Source of the DNA: Acetobacteraceae bacterium
Lineage (GTDB): Bacteria; Pseudomonadota; Alphaproteobacteria; Acetobacterales; Acetobacteraceae
DNA length: 63,486 bases
Direction: 5' to 3'
Assembly (NCBI GenBank): GCA_947474705.1
Contig: CANJJS010000021.1
Location: 1-63,486, forward strand
Under the pieces are notes generated by a model. The model made no database searches. It saw only the letters and a list, made by a program, of their open reading frames with translations, and had not been told where the DNA came from. The first letter of the stretch is position 1, and each line of letters opens with the position of its first letter. Positions 18,528 to 27,168 of the stretch are shown piece by piece. A program made the translations under genes and the position numbers.

Positions 18528-18541
18528 TTGATCTGAATCAA
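18528..18541 (+). promoter_or_regulatory. FNR/FixK-type box
   Basis: The sequence TTGATCTGAATCAA is an exact match to the TTGAT-N4-ATCAA consensus bound by FNR/FixK-family oxygen- or NO-responsive activators. Its centre is 71 bases before the start of the 49-residue membrane peptide gene. If transcription starts at about 18576 the box sits at -41.5, the usual activating position, with CATGTT (18564-18569) as a weak -10. The perfect symmetry is seen; the activator and its activity are inferred. Confidence 0.75.
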
Positions 18542-18605
18542 AGCGCGATCCCGTCCCCAACGGCATGTTTCCCCGCGAAGCAGGTCTTTCAAGGGAGCAA
18601 TCGCG

Positions 18606-18755
18606 ATGACCGCCATGACAATGTCCAACGCCGCCGCCCGGTTCGTGCCGAAGCACACCGAGGGGGTCAGCCACATGCTGCCGCTACTGGTCGCGGTGGC
18701 GCTGCTCGCCGCGTCGGCGGTGGTGTCCGTGTTGCTGTCGGGCCCGATGCACTGA
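18606..18755 (+). CDS. Small single-pass membrane protein, 49 residues
   Basis: A 49-residue protein with a polar N-terminus (about 22 residues, ending KHTEGVSH) and one strongly hydrophobic helix (about residues 23-45, LPLLVAVALLAASAVVSVLL), ending with SGPMH. It has AAGGGAG as a ribosome site about nine bases before ATG and is followed by a strong terminator, so it is a free-standing transcription unit. With the FNR/FixK-type box upstream it is probably induced at low oxygen. I do not recognise the family; small subunits or assembly factors of terminal oxidases or photosynthetic complexes are possible, but this is a guess. Confidence 0.65.
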   Translation: MTAMTMSNAAARFVPKHTEGVSHMLPLLVAVALLAASAVVSVLLSGPMH

Positions 18756-18775
18756 CGGCGCGGACCGCGCGAAAA

Positions 18776-18811
18776 AACAAGGCGGCGGGCCATCGGCTCC
18801 GCCGCCTTGTT
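18776..18811. terminator. Bidirectional rho-independent terminator
   Basis: A perfect 13-bp stem (18776-18788 with 18799-18811, AACAAGGCGGCGG) encloses a 10-base loop. On the minus strand it is followed by a T-run (complement of the As at 18772-18777), so it ends the long minus-strand protease gene. It also lies just after the plus-strand 49-residue gene and can stop that transcript. Confidence 0.85.
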
Positions 18812-18834
18812 CGTGCCGTGTGCTTCCCCCGGGG

Positions 18835-21800
18835 TCAGGCGACCGTGGCGTAGCCGTCGCGGTATGCAAGATGGTTGTTCAGCAGGCTGGCCGCGGTGTC
18901 GCCGCCGCCCATGCCCCGGAACACCACGCCCAAGGACGGGTTGGCGGTGCTGAAGAGCGTCACGGCCGGGACGCCGTCGATCGTCGTGTCGCGGGCGTCG
19001 AGCGCGCCGGCCGAGAGGCCGCCCAGATCGACGCGAAGCTGGTCCAGGCCATAGTGGAAGTTGTCGAGGATCTCCGCGCCACTGTACAGGGCGAAGTCCA
19101 GCGTGGCCGGTCCGGCGGGGCGTGTCGCGACCGGCGGCGGGGCGAGGAACGTCAACGCCGGCGCGTCCAGCCCATGATTCACCCCCGCGTTCAGCGCGCG
19201 GGCGCCCACCAGAATGGACCCCGCCAGCATCGGCGCGGTGTCCGCCGCGACGGCGGCCGCCGGGACATCCTCGGGCGCGGCGGCGAACAGCGCCGGACCG
19301 GAGGCAAGCGGGCTGGCCAGGCGATATCCCAGCAGGTCCATCGTCCGCAGATCGACCCGCGTCAGCGTTTGCAGCGTGGCCGAGGTGTAGAAGGCGTTGA
19401 ATGAGTCGTTTGCCGTCAGAGAAGAGCTGTTGTTGAAATCGCCGAAATCCGACGTGGGCGCGAAATCGGCGATCCGCGTCGCGCCATTGTCGGCCGACAG
19501 ATAAGCCGCGCCCCCGCCCGCGAAGACATGCGTGCCCGGCGCCGAATAACGGAACACATCCGCGATGCCATAGGGGCTGTAGCCGGAGGTCCGTCCCATC
19601 GCGTGGGTGATCTCGTGCAGCGCCACGCCGACCAGCAGGTTGGTGGAGATGTCGGTCGCGAACCCGACCTCGCCGTCGATCGAGGCGCTGTTCGCGGTCG
19701 TCAGCCCGAGCGCTTTTCGCTGCGCCGACCAGACCGCGATGTTGCCGTTGCCGTTCGGGTTAAGCGTGGTGCTCATGCCGTTATAGGCCGTCGTGTCGTC
19801 GGTGGAGGACGCGGAGGCGAGCAGCGTCGACTTCAGGCTGGACGGGGTCATCCAGATGCCGCCGCTCGGGCCGGCGGCGGCGGAGCCGTTGGTCAGCGGC
19901 TGGCCGCCGACCTCGCCGTAACCGACGTGGAAGTTCAGGGTGATGTTGTTGGAGAAGGCCGCCTGTAACAGGTTCGCGGCGGTCTGCACGGCGGTCCGGA
20001 ACGCGGCGGGCGCGGCCAGGGCGTCGGCGTTCCAGACGAGATTGATTTTCAGGCCGCTGGAGGGCGGGGCGGCGGTGTCGTCGTTGAGGATGGTGCCGGT
20101 GGCCGACGCGGTGCCGATCGTCGCGCCGCCGGTGGGCGCGGACAGGGCGACGGTGAAGGTTTCGTCGGCCTCGACCGTGGTGTCGCCGGCGACGTTGACA
20201 GTGACGGTCTTCCTGGTTTCGCCCGCCGCGAAGGTCGCGGTGCCCGACGGCGGGACGCCGCCTGAGAAATCCGCCGCGTTGGCGCTGCCGCCCGCGACCG
20301 TCCAGTTCACGCTGGTGGCGCCGGAACTGTTGGCGGTGCGCGAGATGGCGAAGGTGAAGGGGGTGGTGCCGCTGTTGCCCTCGGCCTTCGCGGCGCCGAG
20401 CGCGGCGATCGACAGGACGGGCGTGTCGTCGTTGAGGATGGTACCGGTCGCCGCCGCGGTGCCGATCGTCGCGCCGGAGGGAGCCGAGAGCGTCACGGCG
20501 AAGGCTTCGTTCGTCTCGATGGCGGTGTCGCCTGCGATGTTGACGGTGATGGTTTTGACCGATTCGCCGGGGCCGAAGTTGACGGTGCCGGAGGGCAGCA
20601 CCCCGCCCGCGAAGTCGGCCGCGTTGGCCGCGCTGGCGCCGGTGCCCGCGACGCTCCATTGCGCGCTGGCCGCGGCGCCCAGAAAGCCCGCGCGCGAGAC
20701 GGTGAAGGTGAAGGCGGTGGCGCCGCTGTTGCCCTCGGCGAGCGTCGCGTTGGCGGTGGCGATGGAGAGTTGCGCGTCGTCGTTCAGGATCGTGCCGGCC
20801 GCGGAAGCGGTGCCGATCGTGGCGCCGGTGGGGGCGGACAGGGTGACCGCGAAGGTTTCGTCGGCTTCGATGCCGGTGTCGCCGGCGACGTTGACGGTGA
20901 CGGTCTTGCTGGTCTCGCCCGCGGCGAAACTGACGGTGCCGGTGGGAAGCGTCCCGCCCGTGAAATCGCCGGCGGCGGCGGCGTTGGCGCCACTGCCCGA
21001 GACCGTCCAGGTCGCGGTGGCGGCGGCGGCGATGGCGCCGGTACGGGTGACGGTGAAAGTGAAGGCGGTGGTGCCGCTGTTGCCCTCGGCCTTCGCGGCG
21101 CTGAGCGCGGCGATCGACAGCACCCCGACATCGTCGTTCAGGATCGTGCCGATGGCGGAGGCGGTGCCAAGCGCCGTGCCGCCGGTGGGGGCGGACAGAG
21201 TGACCGCGAAGGTTTCGTCCTGTTCGATCGCGGTGTCGCCGGCGACATTGACGGTGACGGTCTTGCTGGTTTCGCCCGCGGCGAAGCTGACGGTGCCGGA
21301 GGGCAGGACCCCGCCCGTGAAGTCGGCCGCGTTGGCCGCGTTGGCGCCGGTGCCCGCCGTGGTCCAGTTGGCACTGGCGGCACCCGCGGTGTTGCCGGCG
21401 CGGGTCACAGTGAAGGCGAAGGCCGACGACCCGCTGTTGCCCTCGGATTTCGCGGCGTTGGCGGCGGCGATGGAGATTTGCGAGTCGTCGTTCAGGATCG
21501 TTCCGGTCGCGGCCGCCGTCGCGATGGTGGCGCCGCTGGAGGGCGCTGACAGGGTCACGGCGAAGGTCTCGTCGGCTTCGAGGCCGGTGTCGCCGAGCAC
21601 GTTGACGGTGACGGTTTTGCTGGTTTCGCCCGCCGCGAAGCTGACGATGCCAGAGGGCAGCGCGCCGCCGGAGAAATCGGCGGCGGTGGCCGCGTTGGAG
21701 CCAGTGCCGGCGGCGGTCCAGGTGGCGCTGGTGGCGCCGAGCGTGTTGCCGGTGCGGAAGACGGTGAAGGTGAAGGACGTCGCGCCGCTGTTGCCCTCGG

Positions 21801-24066
21801 CTTTCGCCGCGCTGGCCGCGACGATCGACAGGATCCCGCCGTCGTCGTTCAGGATCGTGCCGGTGGCCGTGGCGGTGCCGAGCGTGGCGCCGCCGGTGGG
21901 CGCGGAAAGGGTCACCGCGAAGGTCTCGTCCAGTTCGCTCAGAAGATCGCCGGCGACGTTGACGGTGACGATCTTGCTGGTTTCGCCGGCGGCGAACGCG
22001 ACGGTGCCGGAGGGCAGGAGCCCGCCCATGAAGTCGTCGGCGTTGGCCGCGTTGGCGCCGGCGCCGGAGACCGTCCAGTTGGCGCTGGCGGCGCCGGCGG
22101 TGTTGCCGGTCCGGGTGACGGTGAAGGTGAAGCCCGTCGTGCCGCCGTTGCCCTCGGCCCTCGTGGCGCTGGTGGCGGCGATGGAGATTTGCGAGTCGTC
22201 GTTCTGGATCGTGCCGGTGGCGGAGGCGGTGGCGATCGTGGCGCCGCCGGTGGGGGCGGACAGGGTGACGGCGAAGGTTTCGTCCGCCTCGATCCCGGTG
22301 TCGCCGGCCACGTTGACGGTGACGGTCTTGCTGGTCTCGCCCGCGGCGAAGCTGACGGTGCCGGAGGGGAGCGCGCCGCCCGTGAAGTCGGCGCCAACGG
22401 CGGCGTTGGCGCCGGTGCCGGAGACGGTCCAGGTGGCCGCGACGGCGGTGGCGGTATCGCCGGTGCGGGCGACGGTGAAGGTGAAGGCGGTGGTACCGCT
22501 GTCGCCCTCGGATTTCGTCGCGCTGAGCACGGCGATCGACAGTTGCGCGGCGGCGGCCGGTGCCGGGCTGGGCGCGACGTTGGCGACGGTGATCGTGTCG
22601 CCTGCGGTCAGCAGAGTCGAGAGGCTGACCTCGAAGGTCGTATCCCAGGACTGGGAGGCGCTGTTGGTGCCCCCCCAGGGGTTGCGGATCTGGAACATGC
22701 CGGTGGCGTCATTGTAGCCGTAAATCGACATGGCGTGCGAAGCGACCAGCGTGGTGTGGCCGGCCGCGTCCTGGGCGTTGGTCCAGGAGCACAGCACGAG
22801 GTCGTAGCCAAGCTGGAGATCGGAAATCAGCGTGCTGAGAACGAAGCTGGAGGAATAGCCGCCCACCGCCGAGGTCTGGGTTTGCGCGGCGTTGTAATTG
22901 CGAATCGTCCAGGAAGCGCCGGAGCCGACGAAATCGGTCAGGCTCGCGGCGCCGGTGATCGCCTCCAGCGCGTAACGCGGCCAGCCGCCGTTGCCGATCG
23001 TGGACCAGGAGTCGCCGTAGTTGATGGAATTGCCGGTCGAGAGCGATGTCGTCTGGAACTGCGTGTAGGCTTTCTCCACCATTTGCGCCCAGAGGTTGGG
23101 CCCGTGGTCGAAGATATTGCCGCCGTTCGCGAGCCGGTTATCGACCGTGACGTATTTCGCCACGCCATTGACGTAGAAGCGCACGCCATAGGTGTTGTTG
23201 CCGTTGTCCACGATCATCGAAGCGATGGTGGCGGGCGACTGGCGCGCGACCTCGGACAGGCTCGCCAGCAGGTAGCAGTCGCCCAGATAGCCCTGGTTGA
23301 TATCGTTCATGTCCGGCCCGCCTGGGCCGTAGATCGAACCGGTCGCCGCCTGGTATGTGACCGTGAACTGAGAGCCGTTCATGTTCACGGTGCTGGAGGG
23401 GAGGTCGGTGCCCAGAAACCACTTGCCCACTAGGCGGGACATTTGCGTCGCGGAACTGCCCGTGGCGAGGTTGCCCAGCGCGACGGAGGAGGCGGCGCCG
23501 CCGGTCCAGGTGGCGTTGGAGGGATCGCCGTTGACCAACGCGTTGGTGATGGAGACCAGGTAGGCGGAGGTGGAGACGCCGTTGTTGAGGTTCGCGGCGA
23601 TCGTCTTCAGGTCGTTGAAGCGTGCCGCCGTCAGCGCCGGTCCGGCCGCGACATTCGCGAACAAAGCGCGCAGTCCGGCGTAGCCGACCGTGCCGTTGAC
23701 GATGGCACTGGTCATGTCGGCTTTGATCGTGGCGTCGGACAGGGAGGCAACCCAGGAGGGGAGGGTGGTGGCGGCGGTGGGGCCTTGAGCGGCGGCGATG
23801 AGGGCGATGGATTGAACCGTCAGCGTCACGGCGTTGCCCGCGAGGACCGGGATGATCCCCTGGGCAAAACCGGGCGCGGCCGGCTCGGCGGCACCAGACC
23901 AGGACATGGTCGCGGTCGGCGCGCAGGTCAGGGAGGCGAAGGCCGGAGCATGGGTGCCGCCGGCGCCGGTCAGCGGGTCAAGGCTCATGAAATCGGTCGC
24001 CAGGAATGTGTCGGTGGTCTCGAACAGCGCGCGTCCGTTGCTGTCGGTAAGGCGACTATTGGCCAT
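18835..24066 (-). CDS. Calpain-like protease - seven Calx-beta repeats - zinc metalloprotease
   Basis: A 1,743-residue protein in three parts. Residues about 230-480 are a calpain-family (C2) cysteine protease: Cys264 in NQGYLGDCYLLASLSE, His444 in SHAMSIYGYND and Asn462 in IRNPWGG, the full triad. Residues about 504-1328 are seven tandem Calx-beta repeats of about 115 residues, each with SEGNSG, FAAGETSKTVTV, DETFAVTLSAP and GTILNDD-type motifs. Residues about 1330-1743 carry HEITHAMGR (His1484, Glu1485, His1488), a zinc-protease motif. No N-terminal signal peptide is seen, so export by a type I system is plausible but unproven. Start ATG 24066 has AAGGGAG and GGGA upstream; ATG 24105 would add 13 residues. 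Calx-beta parts usually bind calcium and stiffen surface proteins. Confidence 0.85.
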   Translation of the reverse strand: MANSRLTDSNGRALFETTDTFLATDFMSLDPLTGAGGTHAPAFASLTCAPTATMSWSGAAEPAAPGFAQGIIPVLAGNAVTLTVQSIALIAAAQGPTAATTLPSWVASLSDATIKADMTSAIVNGTVGYAGLRALFANVAAGPALTAARFNDLKTIAANLNNGVSTSAYLVSITNALVNGDPSNATWTGGAASSVALGNLATGSSATQMSRLVGKWFLGTDLPSSTVNMNGSQFTVTYQAATGSIYGPGGPDMNDINQGYLGDCYLLASLSEVARQSPATIASMIVDNGNNTYGVRFYVNGVAKYVTVDNRLANGGNIFDHGPNLWAQMVEKAYTQFQTTSLSTGNSINYGDSWSTIGNGGWPRYALEAITGAASLTDFVGSGASWTIRNYNAAQTQTSAVGGYSSSFVLSTLISDLQLGYDLVLCSWTNAQDAAGHTTLVASHAMSIYGYNDATGMFQIRNPWGGTNSASQSWDTTFEVSLSTLLTAGDTITVANVAPSPAPAAAAQLSIAVLSATKSEGDSGTTAFTFTVARTGDTATAVAATWTVSGTGANAAVGADFTGGALPSGTVSFAAGETSKTVTVNVAGDTGIEADETFAVTLSAPTGGATIATASATGTIQNDDSQISIAATSATRAEGNGGTTGFTFTVTRTGNTAGAASANWTVSGAGANAANADDFMGGLLPSGTVAFAAGETSKIVTVNVAGDLLSELDETFAVTLSAPTGGATLGTATATGTILNDDGGILSIVAASAAKAEGNSGATSFTFTVFRTGNTLGATSATWTAAGTGSNAATAADFSGGALPSGIVSFAAGETSKTVTVNVLGDTGLEADETFAVTLSAPSSGATIATAAATGTILNDDSQISIAAANAAKSEGNSGSSAFAFTVTRAGNTAGAASANWTTAGTGANAANAADFTGGVLPSGTVSFAAGETSKTVTVNVAGDTAIEQDETFAVTLSAPTGGTALGTASAIGTILNDDVGVLSIAALSAAKAEGNSGTTAFTFTVTRTGAIAAAATATWTVSGSGANAAAAGDFTGGTLPTGTVSFAAGETSKTVTVNVAGDTGIEADETFAVTLSAPTGATIGTASAAGTILNDDAQLSIATANATLAEGNSGATAFTFTVSRAGFLGAAASAQWSVAGTGASAANAADFAGGVLPSGTVNFGPGESVKTITVNIAGDTAIETNEAFAVTLSAPSGATIGTAAATGTILNDDTPVLSIAALGAAKAEGNSGTTPFTFAISRTANSSGATSVNWTVAGGSANAADFSGGVPPSGTATFAAGETRKTVTVNVAGDTTVEADETFTVALSAPTGGATIGTASATGTILNDDTAAPPSSGLKINLVWNADALAAPAAFRTAVQTAANLLQAAFSNNITLNFHVGYGEVGGQPLTNGSAAAGPSGGIWMTPSSLKSTLLASASSTDDTTAYNGMSTTLNPNGNGNIAVWSAQRKALGLTTANSASIDGEVGFATDISTNLLVGVALHEITHAMGRTSGYSPYGIADVFRYSAPGTHVFAGGGAAYLSADNGATRIADFAPTSDFGDFNNSSSLTANDSFNAFYTSATLQTLTRVDLRTMDLLGYRLASPLASGPALFAAAPEDVPAAAVAADTAPMLAGSILVGARALNAGVNHGLDAPALTFLAPPPVATRPAGPATLDFALYSGAEILDNFHYGLDQLRVDLGGLSAGALDARDTTIDGVPAVTLFSTANPSLGVVFRGMGGGDTAASLLNNHLAYRDGYATVA
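20078..22553 (-). repeat. Seven tandem repeats of about 345 bp coding for Calx-beta domains
   Basis: In-frame tandem units inside the protease gene, each about 115 codons. Units share long blocks at the DNA level, which makes slippage or recombination between them likely and can also cause assembly collapse. The opposite strand stays open for 925 codons here only because of the codon bias of the repeats. Confidence 0.9.
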
Positions 24067-24162
24067 GATGCGTCCCGCTCCCTTGGCGGCTGTCTGGATC
24101 CCCATCCAGGTTTTTTCAGCCGCCGATGAGTGTTTATAACCGGTCTGATTGTCGAGTGCATC

Positions 24163-24483
24163 TTAAACAATACCCCGATTGAATTCATGGCTTAACACCG
24201 GACGTTTCCTGGCAACCGCCCGGGCGGTTTTCTGGCGAATGCCTTCGGTGTTTTCTGGGATTTCCTGGTTTGTTCCGCTCAGGCGCCGTAAGGTCAGCGT
24301 CAAGGTGTACGGCCCCACCCGCGCCGCGATGCCCGGTGTCAGCGGCGTCGGGCGGTCGATTTTGCGTCCGTTGACGAAGGTGCCGGCGGTGGAGCCGAGA
24401 TCGGCGATCGTCAGGCCGCCGTCGCGCATGTGGAGTTCTCAGCTTGAAACCGCGCCGCCGGGCCGATGAAGCGGGTGGAACAT
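24163..24483 (-). pseudogene. FHA-domain protein remnant with in-frame stop
   Basis: The C-terminal half of a forkhead-associated domain is clear: ELHMRDGGLTIADLGSTAGTFVNGRKI, then VGPYTLTLTLRRL. The same frame continues upstream (LHRPGGAVSS) but is cut by a TGA at 24439-24441, just where the phosphothreonine-binding serine/histidine loop should be. Without read-through, translation from ATG 24429 gives 88 residues lacking the first strands. It follows comF on the same strand after 24 bases. Nonsense mutation plus a small deletion is the simplest reading. No partner kinase is nearby. Confidence 0.65.
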
Positions 24484-24507
24484 GGGCAAGAAAAACCGCG
24501 GGTTGTT

Positions 24508-25344
24508 TCAGGAGTCCGCTTCGGTGTCCTCTGTCCGCCGCCACGCGCGCTTTCGGCGGCGGCTGGGCCGTTCCAGCCTCGGGTCGGGCACGCGGACCGC
24601 GACCAGGACGTCCACGGCGGTGGCGCCTGCGTCCAACAGGACCTCCGCGCAGGCGCGCGCGGTGGCCCCGGAGGTCATGACATCGTCGATCAGCAGCACG
24701 CGCCGTCCGTTCATCTGGGACGCGCGCGATGGGCGGACGGAAAAGGCGCCGGCCACTTCCTCGCGCCGCTCCGCCGCGGATTTGCCGCCAAGCGAGGCCG
24801 TGGTGCGGGCGCGGACAAGGCCGTCGAGCAGCGCCGGGCGCGCGGCGAGCCGGCCGAGTTCATGGGCCAGGATCGCCGCCTGATTGTAACGCCGCAGAAA
24901 CAGCCGCCGCCGGTGCAGCGGCACGGGCACCAGCACATCCGCCTCCCGCAACAAGGTTTTTCCGGCGAGGCTCATTTTCCGGGCGAGGAGCGCGGCATAC
25001 TCGGTGCGATCGCCGTGTTTGAACGGCAGCACGAGGCGGCGCGAGGCCTTGTCGTAGCTGAGCGCGGCGCGGGCGCGTTCGAAGGGGGGCGGCCAGTCCA
25101 GGCAGGCCTGGCAATATCCGCCTTCCGCCATCTGCCAGGCGAGCTCGAACGGCGCGCCGCAGCAAACGCAGCAGGGCGCGCCGAGCGCGGTCAGGGCGCC
25201 GAAACAGGCGCCGCATTGCAGGCCGGGCGCATCGGCGAGCGAGCCGCAGGTGACGCAGGTGGGCGGTAACAGAACGTCGAGAACCGCCCGCGCCCAATGG
25301 CGCGGGCGGAAAAGGTCAGTGCGCGCCGGAAACGCCAAACGCAA
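24508..25344 (-). CDS. comF: ComF family phosphoribosyltransferase-like protein
   Basis: 278 residues. The N-terminal third has paired cysteines (CVTCGS, CGACFG, CCVCCGAPF, YCQAC) forming a zinc-ribbon-like module, and the C-terminal half is a type I phosphoribosyltransferase fold with VLLIDDVMTSGATA (about residues 221-234). ComF proteins take part in DNA uptake or processing of transforming DNA in competent bacteria; in alphaproteobacteria the role is less tested. It overlaps the end of the upstream rhodanese gene by 29 bases on the same strand, so the pair is probably cotranscribed. Confidence 0.88.
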   Translation of the reverse strand: MRLAFPARTDLFRPRHWARAVLDVLLPPTCVTCGSLADAPGLQCGACFGALTALGAPCCVCCGAPFELAWQMAEGGYCQACLDWPPPFERARAALSYDKASRRLVLPFKHGDRTEYAALLARKMSLAGKTLLREADVLVPVPLHRRRLFLRRYNQAAILAHELGRLAARPALLDGLVRARTTASLGGKSAAERREEVAGAFSVRPSRASQMNGRRVLLIDDVMTSGATARACAEVLLDAGATAVDVLVAVRVPDPRLERPSRRRKRAWRRTEDTEADS

Positions 25345-26887
25345 TCGTACCGTCCCGTTGGATTTCGTTCACAAGGTCGATCTCCCACGTCAGATACGCG
25401 TTCATGGCTTCTTCCACACCAGAATTCCGGTCGTAGGCGCGCAAATAAAAGTCGATGCAGTCGTCGTCGGCCGGGTAGGTGCGTCCGGCCGCGACCGGAT
25501 GTCCGGCGGCGCGCCAGCCGGCGGTGCCACCGTCGAGCACGAGGAGTTCGGCCTTCGTCAGGGGTTTGGTTTCCTCGTACGCCCGCCGCGCCAGCGTTCC
25601 ATCCGGCGAAGTCAGCACCACCTTGCGCGCCTGGGCGTGTGCGGCCAGCAGGCCGTCGAGGCGCCCGCGGACTCCCCAGACCGCGTGCGGAATATGGGCC
25701 GCGCGGAAGTCGATGCTGCGCGCCATGTCGACGATCAGTGTTCCCGGCTCGTTGGCCGCCAGGGCCGCGGGGGAAATTGTCGCGGCGACGGCGGGCACGG
25801 GAAGCGCCGGGCCCGATCCGGTTTCCTCGCCCAGAGCGCCATCGGCGACGAAGACATCCTTGTGGCCCATTTGGCGGAGCCATGCGGCGGACATGCGCGC
25901 GCGCACGCCGGTGTCGTCGATGACGACCACGCGCGATCCGCGGACGCCAACCCAGGTGTCGGTGGCCTGAACGAGCTGTCCGCCAGGGGCGTTCAGGCTG
26001 CCGGGACGGTGTCCCGCGCGGTATTCGGCGGGATCGCGCACGTCGAGCACATAGAGCGTGCGGGAGGCATCGGCTTCGAAGCCCTGAAGCTCCGCGAGGC
26101 CGATTTCGCGCACGCCGGAGTCATTGGCGAAGGCCGTGGCGCGGGTCAAAGCGAGCGCGGCGGTGGCGGGGGTGCCGGGCTCGAAGCGCTCGGGCCGGCC
26201 ATGTTCGCATTGCAGGCCCGCGAGTTCCCAGCCCATCGTGCCGTTGCGCAGGGCGACGACCTTGTTGGGAATGCCGGCGCGGCGGAGGCTCTCGGCGCCC
26301 ATGATCGAGCGGGTCCGCCCGGCGCAGTTCACGACGACCAGGGTTTCCGGGTCGGGGGCGAGGTCGCCGATGCGGTAGGCCAGTTCCGCGCCGGGCATCG
26401 GGATGCCGGTCGGGATCGACATACGCGTGAACTCTTCCTGGGTGCGGCTGTCCAGGACGATCATGTTCCGGCCGCTGTCGATCCATTGTTTCAACTCGGG
26501 CGCATCGACGCTTTCGGTGCCGTAGTGGTGTTCGACCCACTCGCCGAAGGCTTTGGAGGGCACGTTCATGCCAGAGAACACGACGTTTCCGGCGTCCGCC
26601 CAGGCCTTGGTGCCGCCCGCGAGGTAGGAGACGTCGGTGTAGCCCTGGGATTCGAGCCAGGTGGCGAGGCGTGGCGCGAGCGGGCCGCCGTCGTCGGTCA
26701 CGCAGATGCGGACGGTTTTTCGCGGCAGCAGCGCGGCGGCGCGGGTTTCGCGGTGCGCCATCCCCAGGGGGACGGCCCAGAACAAATGTTCGGCGCCAAA
26801 TTCGCCGTCTTCGCGCGCATCGACGATGGCCAGTTCCTGGCCGTCGAGGATCCATTGGCGCAGAACGCCTGGGGCAAGGTGATTCAT
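25316..26887 (-). CDS. Four-rhodanese-domain sulfurtransferase-like protein
   Basis: 523 residues containing four successive rhodanese modules (about 1-115, 120-240, 255-370 and 375-500), visible as repeated D-[SV]-R-x2-E/D-[FY] starts (IVDAREDGEF, VLDSRTQEEF, VLDVRDPAEY, IVDMARSIDF). Only the second has the persulfide cysteine, Cys188 in VVNCAGRTRS; the other three have lost it (CVTDDG, IDDTGV, TSPDGT) and are probably structural or binding modules. Multi-rhodanese proteins usually transfer sulfane sulfur or thiosulfate sulfur. Start ATG 26887 has GGGAG ten bases upstream. It overlaps comF downstream. Confidence 0.85.
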   Translation of the reverse strand: MNHLAPGVLRQWILDGQELAIVDAREDGEFGAEHLFWAVPLGMAHRETRAAALLPRKTVRICVTDDGGPLAPRLATWLESQGYTDVSYLAGGTKAWADAGNVVFSGMNVPSKAFGEWVEHHYGTESVDAPELKQWIDSGRNMIVLDSRTQEEFTRMSIPTGIPMPGAELAYRIGDLAPDPETLVVVNCAGRTRSIMGAESLRRAGIPNKVVALRNGTMGWELAGLQCEHGRPERFEPGTPATAALALTRATAFANDSGVREIGLAELQGFEADASRTLYVLDVRDPAEYRAGHRPGSLNAPGGQLVQATDTWVGVRGSRVVVIDDTGVRARMSAAWLRQMGHKDVFVADGALGEETGSGPALPVPAVAATISPAALAANEPGTLIVDMARSIDFRAAHIPHAVWGVRGRLDGLLAAHAQARKVVLTSPDGTLARRAYEETKPLTKAELLVLDGGTAGWRAAGHPVAAGRTYPADDDCIDFYLRAYDRNSGVEEAMNAYLTWEIDLVNEIQRDGTIAFGVSGAH

Positions 26888-27168
26888 GGTCGCAATTCTC
26901 CCATCATGTCCGCGAAAATAGCAACGATCCGGGATCGCGGCAATAACGCGACGGGCCGCCGGGCGAGGAAATATGGAGCTGTCGCGGGAGACGGCGTGGC
27001 GGCGGTGGGTTTTTTGGGGCGGGTCGAGATGTTTTACCGCCAGGAGGGCACGGATCTGCCGCTTCCGGTAGCCCGGTCAAGCCTGGCTATGACGAATGGG
27101 AGGCGCGCCGTGATGGGCGAGCGCGTGCCGGGACGCGCGGGGCGTGCCGTGGCCGAAGGGCGGGCGTG

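Noticed and set aside
20078-22553. Regular repeats that could suggest a CRISPR-like array
   Set aside because: The unit is about 345 bp, in frame and coding for Calx-beta domains; no short direct repeats with unique spacers were seen anywhere in the window.
19940-22717. 925-codon open frame on the plus strand opposite the Calx-beta repeats
   Set aside because: It is the antisense shadow of the repetitive, codon-biased Calx-beta region; its product is a Val/Ala/Pro-rich repeat with no family features, and the minus-strand protein has clear domains.
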